Under the pieces are notes generated by a model. It made no database searches. It worked only from the letters and a program-made list of their open reading frames with translations, and was not told where the DNA came from. The position numbers were made by a program, and so were the translations under genes. Below, in pieces: positions 46,035 through 60,374 of a DNA stretch of 64,000 bases. The first letter of the stretch is position 1. Each line of letters opens with the position of its first letter. Origin of the DNA: Strongylocentrotus droebachiensis (taxonomy: Eukaryota > Echinodermata > Echinoidea > Camarodonta > Strongylocentrotidae); assembly GCA_035222895.1 (NCBI GenBank), contig JAVYIG010005335.1, forward strand, positions 62,001 to 126,000. The letters run 5' to 3'.

Positions 46035-46870
46035 AAAGGACATCATTGTTAAACCTATTTAAGAGTAAACAATGACGTCATCATCTGGATTTGTTTTTCT
46101 TCTTCTGGAAATGCGCCCCCAGCGAGTATGGAAAGGGGTAGTAGTTTCAGATGTTCATGATTGTCTCCAAGTGACCGGCTGAGTGACGAAACGGGTTTAG
46201 CCTGAAACACCAACCAAGAGACTCTGCAGAATGGAGCTCTTCAGTCTGTTGTTGAACTATAATATTGAGGTATTAATTACTCCAGAGCTGAACTTCTATG
46301 CCCTTTTCAGATCGGGTCTTGGGGATGAGGAATATATAAACAAGATGACATCATGGTCGAAATTAGCCTTTGATTGGTGAGAAGACTAAGCGAAGGAGCA
46401 GACCTCGACACGGGATATAGTATTCGCCTTGTCCTCGTTCATGACGTAACTTTCAGCATGCGCACAAAGTGTGCGCATTGACACTGTCTTGGAAACGGTT
46501 GAGGGTGAAACATTGTGCCATAATAATATGCTACATGAAGGATGGAATAAAAGAAAAAAGAGGAGCCGGGCCGGGGAGAGGGGGACGGGAGTTTGTTAAA
46601 GAGGTGGAGAAGGGAAGGAAGGACGTAGTTAGAGGTCGGTAATAAGCTTCTTTTAGAAGGGAAGAGCCACCAAAACCTGGTCGTCGTTTTCTTTGCTCCC
46701 TGTCTTTCCTCCAGAAAGAGGGATAATAATAATTCCTCTGTGGGAATTTGAAGAGGGGAAGAACAAAAAGGGGAGAAATACAAACACATTTTTAAAAAAG
46801 AAGGAGGAAAAGGGAAGGGAAGGTAAGAGAAGGATGTCTACATGTCAAGTTCATCACGTCAAGCAACAAA

Positions 46871-46990
46871 ATGCCTACAACACCCGGTATTCCCAGGCGG
46901 TCTCCCATCCAAGTACTAACCGGGCCCTATGCTGCTTGACTTCGGTGATCGGACGAGAACCGGTATATTCAGCATGGTATGGTCGTAGGC
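46871..46990 (-). rRNA. 5S ribosomal RNA, copy 32
   Basis: Consensus gene; 956-bp spacing resumes. Confidence 0.98.
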
Positions 46991-47826
46991 AAAGGACATC
47001 ATTGTTAAACCTATTTAAGAGTAAACAATGACGTCATCATCTGGATTTGTTTTTCTTCTTCTGGAAATGCGCCCCCAGCGAGTATGGAAAGGGGTAGTAG
47101 TTTCAGATGTTCATGATTGTCTCCAAGTGACCGGCTGAGTGACGAAACGGGTTTAGCCTGAAACACCAACCAAGAGACTCTGCAGAATGGAGCTCTTCAG
47201 TCTGTTGTTGAACTATAATATTGAGGTATTAATTACTCCAGAGCTGAACTTCTATGCCCTTTTCAGATCGGGTCTTGGGGATGAGGAATATATAAACAAG
47301 ATGACATCATGGTCGAAATTAGCCTTTGATTGGTGAGAAGACTAAGCGAAGGAGCAGACCTCGACACGGGATATAGTATTCGCCTTGTCCTCGTTCATGA
47401 CGTAACTTTCAGCATGCGCACAAAGTGTGCGCATTGACACTGTCTTGGAAACGGTTGAGGGTGAAACATTGTGCCATAATAATATGCTACATGAAGGATG
47501 GAATAAAAGAAAAAAGAGGAGCCGGGCCGGGGAGAGGGGGACGGGAGTTTGTTAAAGAGGTGGAGAAGGGAAGGAAGGACGTAGTTAGAGGTCGGTAATA
47601 AGCTTCTTTTAGAAGGGAAGAGCCACCAAAACCTGGTCGTCGTTTTCTTTGCTCCCTGTCTTTCCTCCAGAAAGAGGGATAATAATAATTCCTCTGTGGG
47701 AATTTGAAGAGGGGAAGAACAAAAAGGGGAGAAATACAAACACATTTTTAAAAAAGAAGGAGGAAAAGGGAAGGGAAGGTAAGAGAAGGATGTCTACATG
47801 TCAAGTTCATCACGTCAAGCAACAAA

Positions 47827-47946
47827 ATGCCTACAACACCCGGTATTCCCAGGCGGTCTCCCATCCAAGTACTAACCGGGCCCTATGCTGCTTGACTTCG
47901 GTGATCGGACGAGAACCGGTATATTCAGCATGGTATGGTCGTAGGC
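47827..47946 (-). rRNA. 5S ribosomal RNA, copy 33
   Basis: Consensus gene. Confidence 0.98.
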
Positions 47947-48782
47947 AAAGGACATCATTGTTAAACCTATTTAAGAGTAAACAATGACGTCATCATCTGG
48001 ATTTGTTTTTCTTCTTCTGGAAATGCGCCCCCAGCGAGTATGGAAAGGGGTAGTAGTTTCAGATGTTCATGATTGTCTCCAAGTGACCGGCTGAGTGACG
48101 AAACGGGTTTAGCCTGAAACACCAACCAAGAGACTCTGCAGAATGGAGCTCTTCAGTCTGTTGTTGAACTATAATATTGAGGTATTAATTACTCCAGAGC
48201 TGAACTTCTATGCCCTTTTCAGATCGGGTCTTGGGGATGAGGAATATATAAACAAGATGACATCATGGTCGAAATTAGCCTTTGATTGGTGAGAAGACTA
48301 AGCGAAGGAGCAGACCTCGACACGGGATATAGTATTCGCCTTGTCCTCGTTCATGACGTAACTTTCAGCATGCGCACAAAGTGTGCGCATTGACACTGTC
48401 TTGGAAACGGTTGAGGGTGAAACATTGTGCCATAATAATATGCTACATGAAGGATGGAATAAAAGAAAAAAGAGGAGCCGGGCCGGGGAGAGGGGGACGG
48501 GAGTTTGTTAAAGAGGTGGAGAAGGGAAGGAAGGACGTAGTTAGAGGTCGGTAATAAGCTTCTTTTAGAAGGGAAGAGCCACCAAAACCTGGTCGTCGTT
48601 TTCTTTGCTCCCTGTCTTTCCTCCAGAAAGAGGGATAATAATAATTCCTCTGTGGGAATTTGAAGAGGGGAAGAACAAAAAGGGGAGAAATACAAACACA
48701 TTTTTAAAAAAGAAGGAGGAAAAGGGAAGGGAAGGTAAGAGAAGGATGTCTACATGTCAAGTTCATCACGTCAAGCAACAAA

Positions 48783-48902
48783 ATGCCTACAACACCCGGT
48801 ATTCCCAGGCGGTCTCCCATCCAAGTACTAACCGGGCCCTATGCTGCTTGACTTCGGTGATCGGACGAGAACCGGTATATTCAGCATGGTATGGTCGTAG
48901 GC
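48783..48902 (-). rRNA. 5S ribosomal RNA, copy 34
   Basis: Consensus gene. Confidence 0.98.
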
Positions 48903-49738
48903 AAAGGACATCATTGTTAAACCTATTTAAGAGTAAACAATGACGTCATCATCTGGATTTGTTTTTCTTCTTCTGGAAATGCGCCCCCAGCGAGTATGGA
49001 AAGGGGTAGTAGTTTCAGATGTTCATGATTGTCTCCAAGTGACCGGCTGAGTGACGAAACGGGTTTAGCCTGAAACACCAACCAAGAGACTCTGCAGAAT
49101 GGAGCTCTTCAGTCTGTTGTTGAACTATAATATTGAGGTATTAATTACTCCAGAGCTGAACTTCTATGCCCTTTTCAGATCGGGTCTTGGGGATGAGGAA
49201 TATATAAACAAGATGACATCATGGTCGAAATTAGCCTTTGATTGGTGAGAAGACTAAGCGAAGGAGCAGACCTCGACACGGGATATAGTATTCGCCTTGT
49301 CCTCGTTCATGACGTAACTTTCAGCATGCGCACAAAGTGTGCGCATTGACACTGTCTTGGAAACGGTTGAGGGTGAAACATTGTGCCATAATAATATGCT
49401 ACATGAAGGATGGAATAAAAGAAAAAAGAGGAGCCGGGCCGGGGAGAGGGGGACGGGAGTTTGTTAAAGAGGTGGAGAAGGGAAGGAAGGACGTAGTTAG
49501 AGGTCGGTAATAAGCTTCTTTTAGAAGGGAAGAGCCACCAAAACCTGGTCGTCGTTTTCTTTGCTCCCTGTCTTTCCTCCAGAAAGAGGGATAATAATAA
49601 TTCCTCTGTGGGAATTTGAAGAGGGGAAGAACAAAAAGGGGAGAAATACAAACACATTTTTAAAAAAGAAGGAGGAAAAGGGAAGGGAAGGTAAGAGAAG
49701 GATGTCTACATGTCAAGTTCATCACGTCAAGCAACAAA

Positions 49739-49858
49739 ATGCCTACAACACCCGGTATTCCCAGGCGGTCTCCCATCCAAGTACTAACCGGGCCCTATGC
49801 TGCTTGACTTCGGTGATCGGACGAGAACCGGTATATTCAGCATGGTATGGTCGTAGGC
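49739..49858 (-). rRNA. 5S ribosomal RNA, copy 35
   Basis: Consensus gene. Confidence 0.98.
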
Positions 49859-50694
49859 AAAGGACATCATTGTTAAACCTATTTAAGAGTAAACAATGAC
49901 GTCATCATCTGGATTTGTTTTTCTTCTTCTGGAAATGCGCCCCCAGCGAGTATGGAAAGGGGTAGTAGTTTCAGATGTTCATGATTGTCTCCAAGTGACC
50001 GGCTGAGTGACGAAACGGGTTTAGCCTGAAACACCAACCAAGAGACTCTGCAGAATGGAGCTCTTCAGTCTGTTGTTGAACTATAATATTGAGGTATTAA
50101 TTACTCCAGAGCTGAACTTCTATGCCCTTTTCAGATCGGGTCTTGGGGATGAGGAATATATAAACAAGATGACATCATGGTCGAAATTAGCCTTTGATTG
50201 GTGAGAAGACTAAGCGAAGGAGCAGACCTCGACACGGGATATAGTATTCGCCTTGTCCTCGTTCATGACGTAACTTTCAGCATGCGCACAAAGTGTGCGC
50301 ATTGACACTGTCTTGGAAACGGTTGAGGGTGAAACATTGTGCCATAATAATATGCTACATGAAGGATGGAATAAAAGAAAAAAGAGGAGCCGGGCCGGGG
50401 AGAGGGGGACGGGAGTTTGTTAAAGAGGTGGAGAAGGGAAGGAAGGACGTAGTTAGAGGTCGGTAATAAGCTTCTTTTAGAAGGGAAGAGCCACCAAAAC
50501 CTGGTCGTCGTTTTCTTTGCTCCCTGTCTTTCCTCCAGAAAGAGGGATAATAATAATTCCTCTGTGGGAATTTGAAGAGGGGAAGAACAAAAAGGGGAGA
50601 AATACAAACACATTTTTAAAAAAGAAGGAGGAAAAGGGAAGGGAAGGTAAGAGAAGGATGTCTACATGTCAAGTTCATCACGTCAAGCAACAAA

Positions 50695-50814
50695 ATGCCT
50701 ACAACACCCGGTATTCCCAGGCGGTCTCCCATCCAAGTACTAACCGGGCCCTATGCTGCTTGACTTCGGTGATCGGACGAGAACCGGTATATTCAGCATG
50801 GTATGGTCGTAGGC
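50695..50814 (-). rRNA. 5S ribosomal RNA, copy 36
   Basis: Consensus gene. Confidence 0.98.
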
Positions 50815-51650
50815 AAAGGACATCATTGTTAAACCTATTTAAGAGTAAACAATGACGTCATCATCTGGATTTGTTTTTCTTCTTCTGGAAATGCGCCCCC
50901 AGCGAGTATGGAAAGGGGTAGTAGTTTCAGATGTTCATGATTGTCTCCAAGTGACCGGCTGAGTGACGAAACGGGTTTAGCCTGAAACACCAACCAAGAG
51001 ACTCTGCAGAATGGAGCTCTTCAGTCTGTTGTTGAACTATAATATTGAGGTATTAATTACTCCAGAGCTGAACTTCTATGCCCTTTTCAGATCGGGTCTT
51101 GGGGATGAGGAATATATAAACAAGATGACATCATGGTCGAAATTAGCCTTTGATTGGTGAGAAGACTAAGCGAAGGAGCAGACCTCGACACGGGATATAG
51201 TATTCGCCTTGTCCTCGTTCATGACGTAACTTTCAGCATGCGCACAAAGTGTGCGCATTGACACTGTCTTGGAAACGGTTGAGGGTGAAACATTGTGCCA
51301 TAATAATATGCTACATGAAGGATGGAATAAAAGAAAAAAGAGGAGCCGGGCCGGGGAGAGGGGGACGGGAGTTTGTTAAAGAGGTGGAGAAGGGAAGGAA
51401 GGACGTAGTTAGAGGTCGGTAATAAGCTTCTTTTAGAAGGGAAGAGCCACCAAAACCTGGTCGTCGTTTTCTTTGCTCCCTGTCTTTCCTCCAGAAAGAG
51501 GGATAATAATAATTCCTCTGTGGGAATTTGAAGAGGGGAAGAACAAAAAGGGGAGAAATACAAACACATTTTTAAAAAAGAAGGAGGAAAAGGGAAGGGA
51601 AGGTAAGAGAAGGATGTCTACATGTCAAGTTCATCACGTCAAGCAACAAA

Positions 51651-51770
51651 ATGCCTACAACACCCGGTATTCCCAGGCGGTCTCCCATCCAAGTACTAAC
51701 CGGGCCCTATGCTGCTTGACTTCGGTGATCGGACGAGAACCGGTATATTCAGCATGGTATGGTCGTAGGC
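51651..51770 (-). rRNA. 5S ribosomal RNA, copy 37
   Basis: Consensus gene. Confidence 0.98.
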
Positions 51771-52606
51771 AAAGGACATCATTGTTAAACCTATTTAAGA
51801 GTAAACAATGACGTCATCATCTGGATTTGTTTTTCTTCTTCTGGAAATGCGCCCCCAGCGAGTATGGAAAGGGGTAGTAGTTTCAGATGTTCATGATTGT
51901 CTCCAAGTGACCGGCTGAGTGACGAAACGGGTTTAGCCTGAAACACCAACCAAGAGACTCTGCAGAATGGAGCTCTTCAGTCTGTTGTTGAACTATAATA
52001 TTGAGGTATTAATTACTCCAGAGCTGAACTTCTATGCCCTTTTCAGATCGGGTCTTGGGGATGAGGAATATATAAACAAGATGACATCATGGTCGAAATT
52101 AGCCTTTGATTGGTGAGAAGACTAAGCGAAGGAGCAGACCTCGACACGGGATATAGTATTCGCCTTGTCCTCGTTCATGACGTAACTTTCAGCATGCGCA
52201 CAAAGTGTGCGCATTGACACTGTCTTGGAAACGGTTGAGGGTGAAACATTGTGCCATAATAATATGCTACATGAAGGATGGAATAAAAGAAAAAAGAGGA
52301 GCCGGGCCGGGGAGAGGGGGACGGGAGTTTGTTAAAGAGGTGGAGAAGGGAAGGAAGGACGTAGTTAGAGGTCGGTAATAAGCTTCTTTTAGAAGGGAAG
52401 AGCCACCAAAACCTGGTCGTCGTTTTCTTTGCTCCCTGTCTTTCCTCCAGAAAGAGGGATAATAATAATTCCTCTGTGGGAATTTGAAGAGGGGAAGAAC
52501 AAAAAGGGGAGAAATACAAACACATTTTTAAAAAAGAAGGAGGAAAAGGGAAGGGAAGGTAAGAGAAGGATGTCTACATGTCAAGTTCATCACGTCAAGC
52601 AACAAA

Positions 52607-52726
52607 ATGCCTACAACACCCGGTATTCCCAGGCGGTCTCCCATCCAAGTACTAACCGGGCCCTATGCTGCTTGACTTCGGTGATCGGACGAGAACCGGT
52701 ATATTCAGCATGGTATGGTCGTAGGC
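52607..52726 (-). rRNA. 5S ribosomal RNA, copy 38
   Basis: Consensus gene. Confidence 0.98.
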
Positions 52727-53562
52727 AAAGGACATCATTGTTAAACCTATTTAAGAGTAAACAATGACGTCATCATCTGGATTTGTTTTTCTTCTTCTGG
52801 AAATGCGCCCCCAGCGAGTATGGAAAGGGGTAGTAGTTTCAGATGTTCATGATTGTCTCCAAGTGACCGGCTGAGTGACGAAACGGGTTTAGCCTGAAAC
52901 ACCAACCAAGAGACTCTGCAGAATGGAGCTCTTCAGTCTGTTGTTGAACTATAATATTGAGGTATTAATTACTCCAGAGCTGAACTTCTATGCCCTTTTC
53001 AGATCGGGTCTTGGGGATGAGGAATATATAAACAAGATGACATCATGGTCGAAATTAGCCTTTGATTGGTGAGAAGACTAAGCGAAGGAGCAGACCTCGA
53101 CACGGGATATAGTATTCGCCTTGTCCTCGTTCATGACGTAACTTTCAGCATGCGCACAAAGTGTGCGCATTGACACTGTCTTGGAAACGGTTGAGGGTGA
53201 AACATTGTGCCATAATAATATGCTACATGAAGGATGGAATAAAAGAAAAAAGAGGAGCCGGGCCGGGGAGAGGGGGACGGGAGTTTGTTAAAGAGGTGGA
53301 GAAGGGAAGGAAGGACGTAGTTAGAGGTCGGTAATAAGCTTCTTTTAGAAGGGAAGAGCCACCAAAACCTGGTCGTCGTTTTCTTTGCTCCCTGTCTTTC
53401 CTCCAGAAAGAGGGATAATAATAATTCCTCTGTGGGAATTTGAAGAGGGGAAGAACAAAAAGGGGAGAAATACAAACACATTTTTAAAAAAGAAGGAGGA
53501 AAAGGGAAGGGAAGGTAAGAGAAGGATGTCTACATGTCAAGTTCATCACGTCAAGCAACAAA

Positions 53563-53682
53563 ATGCCTACAACACCCGGTATTCCCAGGCGGTCTCCCAT
53601 CCAAGTACTAACCGGGCCCTATGCTGCTTGACTTCGGTGATCGGACGAGAACCGGTATATTCAGCATGGTATGGTCGTAGGC
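53563..53682 (-). rRNA. 5S ribosomal RNA, copy 39
   Basis: Consensus gene. Confidence 0.98.
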
Positions 53683-54518
53683 AAAGGACATCATTGTTAA
53701 ACCTATTTAAGAGTAAACAATGACGTCATCATCTGGATTTGTTTTTCTTCTTCTGGAAATGCGCCCCCAGCGAGTATGGAAAGGGGTAGTAGTTTCAGAT
53801 GTTCATGATTGTCTCCAAGTGACCGGCTGAGTGACGAAACGGGTTTAGCCTGAAACACCAACCAAGAGACTCTGCAGAATGGAGCTCTTCAGTCTGTTGT
53901 TGAACTATAATATTGAGGTATTAACTACTCCAGAGCTGAACTTCTATGCCCTTTTCAGATCGGGTCTTGGGGATGAGGAATATATAAACAAGATGACATC
54001 ATGGTCGAAATTAGCCTTTGATTGGTGAGAAGACTAAGCGAAGGAGCAGACCTCGACACGGGATATAGTATTCGCCTTGTCCTCGTTCATGACGTAACTT
54101 TCAGCATGCGCACAAAGTGTGCGCATTGACACTGTCTTGGAAACGGTTGAGGGTGAAACATTGTGCCATAATAATATGCTACATGAAGGATGGAATAAAA
54201 GAAAAAAGAGGAGCCGGGCCGGGGAGAGGGGGACGGGAGTTTGTTAAAGAGGTGGAGAAGGGAAGGAAGGACGTAGTTAGAGGTCGGTAATAAGCTTCTT
54301 TTAGAAGGGAAGAGCCACCAAAACCTGGTCGTCGTTTTCTTTGCTCCCTGTCTTTCCTCCAGAAAGAGGGATAATAATAATTCCTCTGTGGGAATTTGAA
54401 GAGGGGAAGAACAAAAAGGGGAGAAATACAAACACATTTTTAAAAAAGAAGGAGGAAAAGGGAAGGGAAGGTAAGAGAAGGATGTCTACATGTCAAGTTC
54501 ATCACGTCAAGCAACAAA

Positions 54519-54638
54519 ATGCCTACAACACCCGGTATTCCCAGGCGGTCTCCCATCCAAGTACTAACCGGGCCCTATGCTGCTTGACTTCGGTGATCGG
54601 ACGAGAACCGGTATATTCAGCATGGTATGGTCGTAGGC
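54519..54638 (-). rRNA. 5S ribosomal RNA, copy 40
   Basis: Consensus gene. Its spacer has a private T-to-C at 53935. Confidence 0.98.
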
Positions 54639-55474
54639 AAAGGACATCATTGTTAAACCTATTTAAGAGTAAACAATGACGTCATCATCTGGATTTGTTT
54701 TTCTTCTTCTGGAAATGCGCCCCCAGCGAGTATGGAAAGGGGTAGTAGTTTCAGATGTTCATGATTGTCTCCAAGTGACCGGCTGAGTGACGAAACGGGT
54801 TTAGCCTGAAACACCAACCAAGAGACTCTGCAGAATGGAGCTCTTCAGTCTGTTGTTGAACTATAATATTGAGGTATTAATTACTCCAGAGCTGAACTTC
54901 TATGCCCTTTTCAGATCGGGTCTTGGGGATGAGGAATATATAAACAAGATGACATCATGGTCGAAATTAGCCTTTGATTGGTGAGAAGACTAAGCGAAGG
55001 AGCAGACCTCGACACGGGATATAGTATTCGCCTTGTCCTCGTTCATGACGTAACTTTCAGCATGCGCACAAAGTGTGCGCATTGACACTGTCTTGGAAAC
55101 GGTTGAGGGTGAAACATTGTGCCATAATAATATGCTACATGAAGGATGGAATAAAAGAAAAAAGAGGAGCCGGGCCGGGGAGAGGGGGACGGGAGTTTGT
55201 TAAAGAGGTGGAGAAGGGAAGGAAGGACGTAGTTAGAGGTCGGTAATAAGCTTCTTTTAGAAGGGAAGAGCCACCAAAACCTGGTCGTCGTTTTCTTTGC
55301 TCCCTGTCTTTCCTCCAGAAAGAGGGATAATAATAATTCCTCTGTGGGAATTTGAAGAGGGGAAGAACAAAAAGGGGAGAAATACAAACACATTTTTAAA
55401 AAAGAAGGAGGAAAAGGGAAGGGAAGGTAAGAGAAGGATGTCTACATGTCAAGTTCATCACGTCAAGCAACAAA

Positions 55475-55594
55475 ATGCCTACAACACCCGGTATTCCCAG
55501 GCGGTCTCCCATCCAAGTACTAACCGGGCCCTATGCTGCTTGACTTCGGTGATCGGACGAGAACCGGTATATTCAGCATGGTATGGTCGTAGGC
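55475..55594 (-). rRNA. 5S ribosomal RNA, copy 41
   Basis: Consensus gene. Confidence 0.98.
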
Positions 55595-56430
55595 AAAGGA
55601 CATCATTGTTAAACCTATTTAAGAGTAAACAATGACGTCATCATCTGGATTTGTTTTTCTTCTTCTGGAAATGCGCCCCCAGCGAGTATGGAAAGGGGTA
55701 GTAGTTTCAGATGTTCATGATTGTCTCCAAGTGACCGGCTGAGTGACGAAACGGGTTTAGCCTGAAACACCAACCAAGAGACTCTGCAGAATGGAGCTCT
55801 TCAGTCTGTTGTTGAACTATAATATTGAGGTATTAATTACTCCAGAGCTGAACTTCTATGCCCTTTTCAGATCGGGTCTTGGGGATGAGGAATATATAAA
55901 CAAGATGACATCATGGTCGAAATTAGCCTTTGATTGGTGAGAAGACTAAGCGAAGGAGCAGACCTCGACACGGGATATAGTATTCGCCTTGTCCTCGTTC
56001 ATGACGTAACTTTCAGCATGCGCACAAAGTGTGCGCATTGACACTGTCTTGGAAACGGTTGAGGGTGAAACATTGTGCCATAATAATATGCTACATGAAG
56101 GATGGAATAAAAGAAAAAAGAGGAGCCGGGCCGGGGAGAGGGGGACGGGAGTTTGTTAAAGAGGTGGAGAAGGGAAGGAAGGACGTAGTTAGAGGTCGGT
56201 AATAAGCTTCTTTTAGAAGGGAAGAGCCACCAAAACCTGGTCGTCGTTTTCTTTGCTCCCTGTCTTTCCTCCAGAAAGAGGGATAATAATAATTCCTCTG
56301 TGGGAATTTGAAGAGGGGAAGAACAAAAAGGGGAGAAATACAAACACATTTTTAAAAAAGAAGGAGGAAAAGGGAAGGGAAGGTAAGAGAAGGATGTCTA
56401 CATGTCAAGTTCATCACGTCAAGCAACAAA

Positions 56431-56550
56431 ATGCCTACAACACCCGGTATTCCCAGGCGGTCTCCCATCCAAGTACTAACCGGGCCCTATGCTGCTTGAC
56501 TTCGGTGATCGGACGAGAACCGGTATATTCAGCATGGTATGGTCGTAGGC
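56431..56550 (-). rRNA. 5S ribosomal RNA, copy 42
   Basis: Consensus gene. Confidence 0.98.
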
Positions 56551-57386
56551 AAAGGACATCATTGTTAAACCTATTTAAGAGTAAACAATGACGTCATCAT
56601 CTGGATTTGTTTTTCTTCTTCTGGAAATGCGCCCCCAGCGAGTATGGAAAGGGGTAGTAGTTTCAGATGTTCATGATTGTCTCCAAGTGACCGGCTGAGT
56701 GACGAAACGGGTTTAGCCTGAAACACCAACCAAGAGACTCTGCAGAATGGAGCTCTTCAGTCTGTTGTTGAACTATAATATTGAGGTATTAATTACTCCA
56801 GAGCTGAACTTCTATGCCCTTTTCAGATCGGGTCTTGGGGATGAGGAATATATAAACAAGATGACATCATGGTCGAAATTAGCCTTTGATTGGTGAGAAG
56901 ACTAAGCGAAGGAGCAGACCTCGACACGGGATATAGTATTCGCCTTGTCCTCGTTCATGACGTAACTTTCAGCATGCGCACAAAGTGTGCGCATTGACAC
57001 TGTCTTGGAAACGGTTGAGGGTGAAACATTGTGCCATAATAATATGCTACATGAAGGATGGAATAAAAGAAAAAAGAGGAGCCGGGCCGGGGAGAGGGGG
57101 ACGGGAGTTTGTTAAAGAGGTGGAGAAGGGAAGGAAGGACGTAGTTAGAGGTCGGTAATAAGCTTCTTTTAGAAGGGAAGAGCCACCAAAACCTGGTCGT
57201 CGTTTTCTTTGCTCCCTGTCTTTCCTCCAGAAAGAGGGATAATAATAATTCCTCTGTGGGAATTTGAAGAGGGGAAGAACAAAAAGGGGAGAAATACAAA
57301 CACATTTTTAAAAAAGAAGGAGGAAAAGGGAAGGGAAGGTAAGAGAAGGATGTCTACATGTCAAGTTCATCACGTCAAGCAACAAA

Positions 57387-57506
57387 ATGCCTACAACACC
57401 CGGTATTCCCAGGCGGTCTCCCATCCAAGTACTAACCGGGCCCTATGCTGCTTGACTTCGGTGATCGGACGAGAACCGGTATATTCAGCATGGTATGGTC
57501 GTAGGC
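57387..57506 (-). rRNA. 5S ribosomal RNA, copy 43
   Basis: Consensus gene. Confidence 0.98.
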
Positions 57507-58342
57507 AAAGGACATCATTGTTAAACCTATTTAAGAGTAAACAATGACGTCATCATCTGGATTTGTTTTTCTTCTTCTGGAAATGCGCCCCCAGCGAGTA
57601 TGGAAAGGGGTAGTAGTTTCAGATGTTCATGATTGTCTCCAAGTGACCGGCTGAGTGACGAAACGGGTTTAGCCTGAAACACCAACCAAGAGACTCTGCA
57701 GAATGGAGCTCTTCAGTCTGTTGTTGAACTATAATATTGAGGTATTAATTACTCCAGAGCTGAACTTCTATGCCCTTTTCAGATCGGGTCTTGGGGATGA
57801 GGAATATATAAACAAGATGACATCATGGTCGAAATTAGCCTTTGATTGGTGAGAAGACTAAGCGAAGGAGCAGACCTCGACACGGGATATAGTATTCGCC
57901 TTGTCCTCGTTCATGACGTAACTTTCAGCATGCGCACAAAGTGTGCGCATTGACACTGTCTTGGAAACGGTTGAGGGTGAAACATTGTGCCATAATAATA
58001 TGCTACATGAAGGATGGAATAAAAGAAAAAAGAGGAGCCGGGCCGGGGAGAGGGGGACGGGAGTTTGTTAAAGAGGTGGAGAAGGGAAGGAAGGACGTAG
58101 TTAGAGGTCGGTAATAAGCTTCTTTTAGAAGGGAAGAGCCACCAAAACCTGGTCGTCGTTTTCTTTGCTCCCTGTCTTTCCTCCAGAAAGAGGGATAATA
58201 ATAATTCCTCTGTGGGAATTTGAAGAGGGGAAGAACAAAAAGGGGAGAAATACAAACACATTTTTAAAAAAGAAGGAGGAAAAGGGAAGGGAAGGTAAGA
58301 GAAGGATGTCTACATGTCAAGTTCATCACGTCAAGCAACAAA

Positions 58343-58462
58343 ATGCCTACAACACCCGGTATTCCCAGGCGGTCTCCCATCCAAGTACTAACCGGGCCCT
58401 ATGCTGCTTGACTTCGGTGATCGGACGAGAACCGGTATATTCAGCATGGTATGGTCGTAGGC
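58343..58462 (-). rRNA. 5S ribosomal RNA, copy 44
   Basis: Consensus gene. Confidence 0.98.
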
Positions 58463-59298
58463 AAAGGACATCATTGTTAAACCTATTTAAGAGTAAACAA
58501 TGACGTCATCATCTGGATTTGTTTTTCTTCTTCTGGAAATGCGCCCCCAGCGAGTATGGAAAGGGGTAGTAGTTTCAGATGTTCATGATTGTCTCCAAGT
58601 GACCGGCTGAGTGACGAAACGGGTTTAGCCTGAAACACCAACCAAGAGACTCTGCAGAATGGAGCTCTTCAGTCTGTTGTTGAACTATAATATTGAGGTA
58701 TTAATTACTCCAGAGCTGAACTTCTATGCCCTTTTCAGATCGGGTCTTGGGGATGAGGAATATATAAACAAGATGACATCATGGTCGAAATTAGCCTTTG
58801 ATTGGTGAGAAGACTAAGCGAAGGAGCAGACCTCGACACGGGATATAGTATTCGCCTTGTCCTCGTTCATGACGTAACTTTCAGCATGCGCACAAAGTGT
58901 GCGCATTGACACTGTCTTGGAAACGGTTGAGGGTGAAACATTGTGCCATAATAATATGCTACATGAAGGATGGAATAAAAGAAAAAAGAGGAGCCGGGCC
59001 GGGGAGAGGGGGACGGGAGTTTGTTAAAGAGGTGGAGAAGGGAAGGAAGGACGTAGTTAGAGGTCGGTAATAAGCTTCTTTTAGAAGGGAAGAGCCACCA
59101 AAACCTGGTCGTCGTTTTCTTTGCTCCCTGTCTTTCCTCCAGAAAGAGGGATAATAATAATTCCTCTGTGGGAATTTGAAGAGGGGAAGAACAAAAAGGG
59201 GAGAAATACAAACACATTTTTAAAAAAGAAGGAGGAAAAGGGAAGGGAAGGTAAGAGAAGGATGTCTACATGTCAAGTTCATCACGTCAAGCAACAAA

Positions 59299-59418
59299 AT
59301 GCCTACAACACCCGGTATTCCCAGGCGGTCTCCCATCCAAGTACTAACCGGGCCCTATGCTGCTTGACTTCGGTGATCGGACGAGAACCGGTATATTCAG
59401 CATGGTATGGTCGTAGGC
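59299..59418 (-). rRNA. 5S ribosomal RNA, copy 45
   Basis: Consensus gene. Confidence 0.98.
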
Positions 59419-60254
59419 AAAGGACATCATTGTTAAACCTATTTAAGAGTAAACAATGACGTCATCATCTGGATTTGTTTTTCTTCTTCTGGAAATGCGC
59501 CCCCAGCGAGTATGGAAAGGGGTAGTAGTTTCAGATGTTCATGATTGTCTCCAAGTGACCGGCTGAGTGACGAAACGGGTTTAGCCTGAAACACCAACCA
59601 AGAGACTCTGCAGAATGGAGCTCTTCAGTCTGTTGTTGAACTATAATATTGAGGTATTAATTACTCCAGAGCTGAACTTCTATGCCCTTTTCAGATCGGG
59701 TCTTGGGGATGAGGAATATATAAACAAGATGACATCATGGTCGAAATTAGCCTTTGATTGGTGAGAAGACTAAGCGAAGGAGCAGACCTCGACACGGGAT
59801 ATAGTATTCGCCTTGTCCTCGTTCATGACGTAACTTTCAGCATGCGCACAAAGTGTGCGCATTGACACTGTCTTGGAAACGGTTGAGGGTGAAACATTGT
59901 GCCATAATAATATGCTACATGAAGGATGGAATAAAAGAAAAAAGAGGAGCCGGGCCGGGGAGAGGGGGACGGGAGTTTGTTAAAGAGGTGGAGAAGGGAA
60001 GGAAGGACGTAGTTAGAGGTCGGTAATAAGCTTCTTTTAGAAGGGAAGAGCCACCAAAACCTGGTCGTCGTTTTCTTTGCTCCCTGTCTTTCCTCCAGAA
60101 AGAGGGATAATAATAATTCCTCTGTGGGAATTTGAAGAGGGGAAGAACAAAAAGGGGAGAAATACAAACACATTTTTAAAAAAGAAGGAGGAAAAGGGAA
60201 GGGAAGGTAAGAGAAGGATGTCTACATGTCAAGTTCATCACGTCAAGCAACAAA

Positions 60255-60374
60255 ATGCCTACAACACCCGGTATTCCCAGGCGGTCTCCCATCCAAGTAC
60301 TAACCGGGCCCTATGCTGCTTGACTTCGGTGATCGGACGAGAACCGGTATATTCAGCATGGTATGGTCGTAGGC
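60255..60374 (-). rRNA. 5S ribosomal RNA, copy 46
   Basis: Consensus gene. Confidence 0.98.
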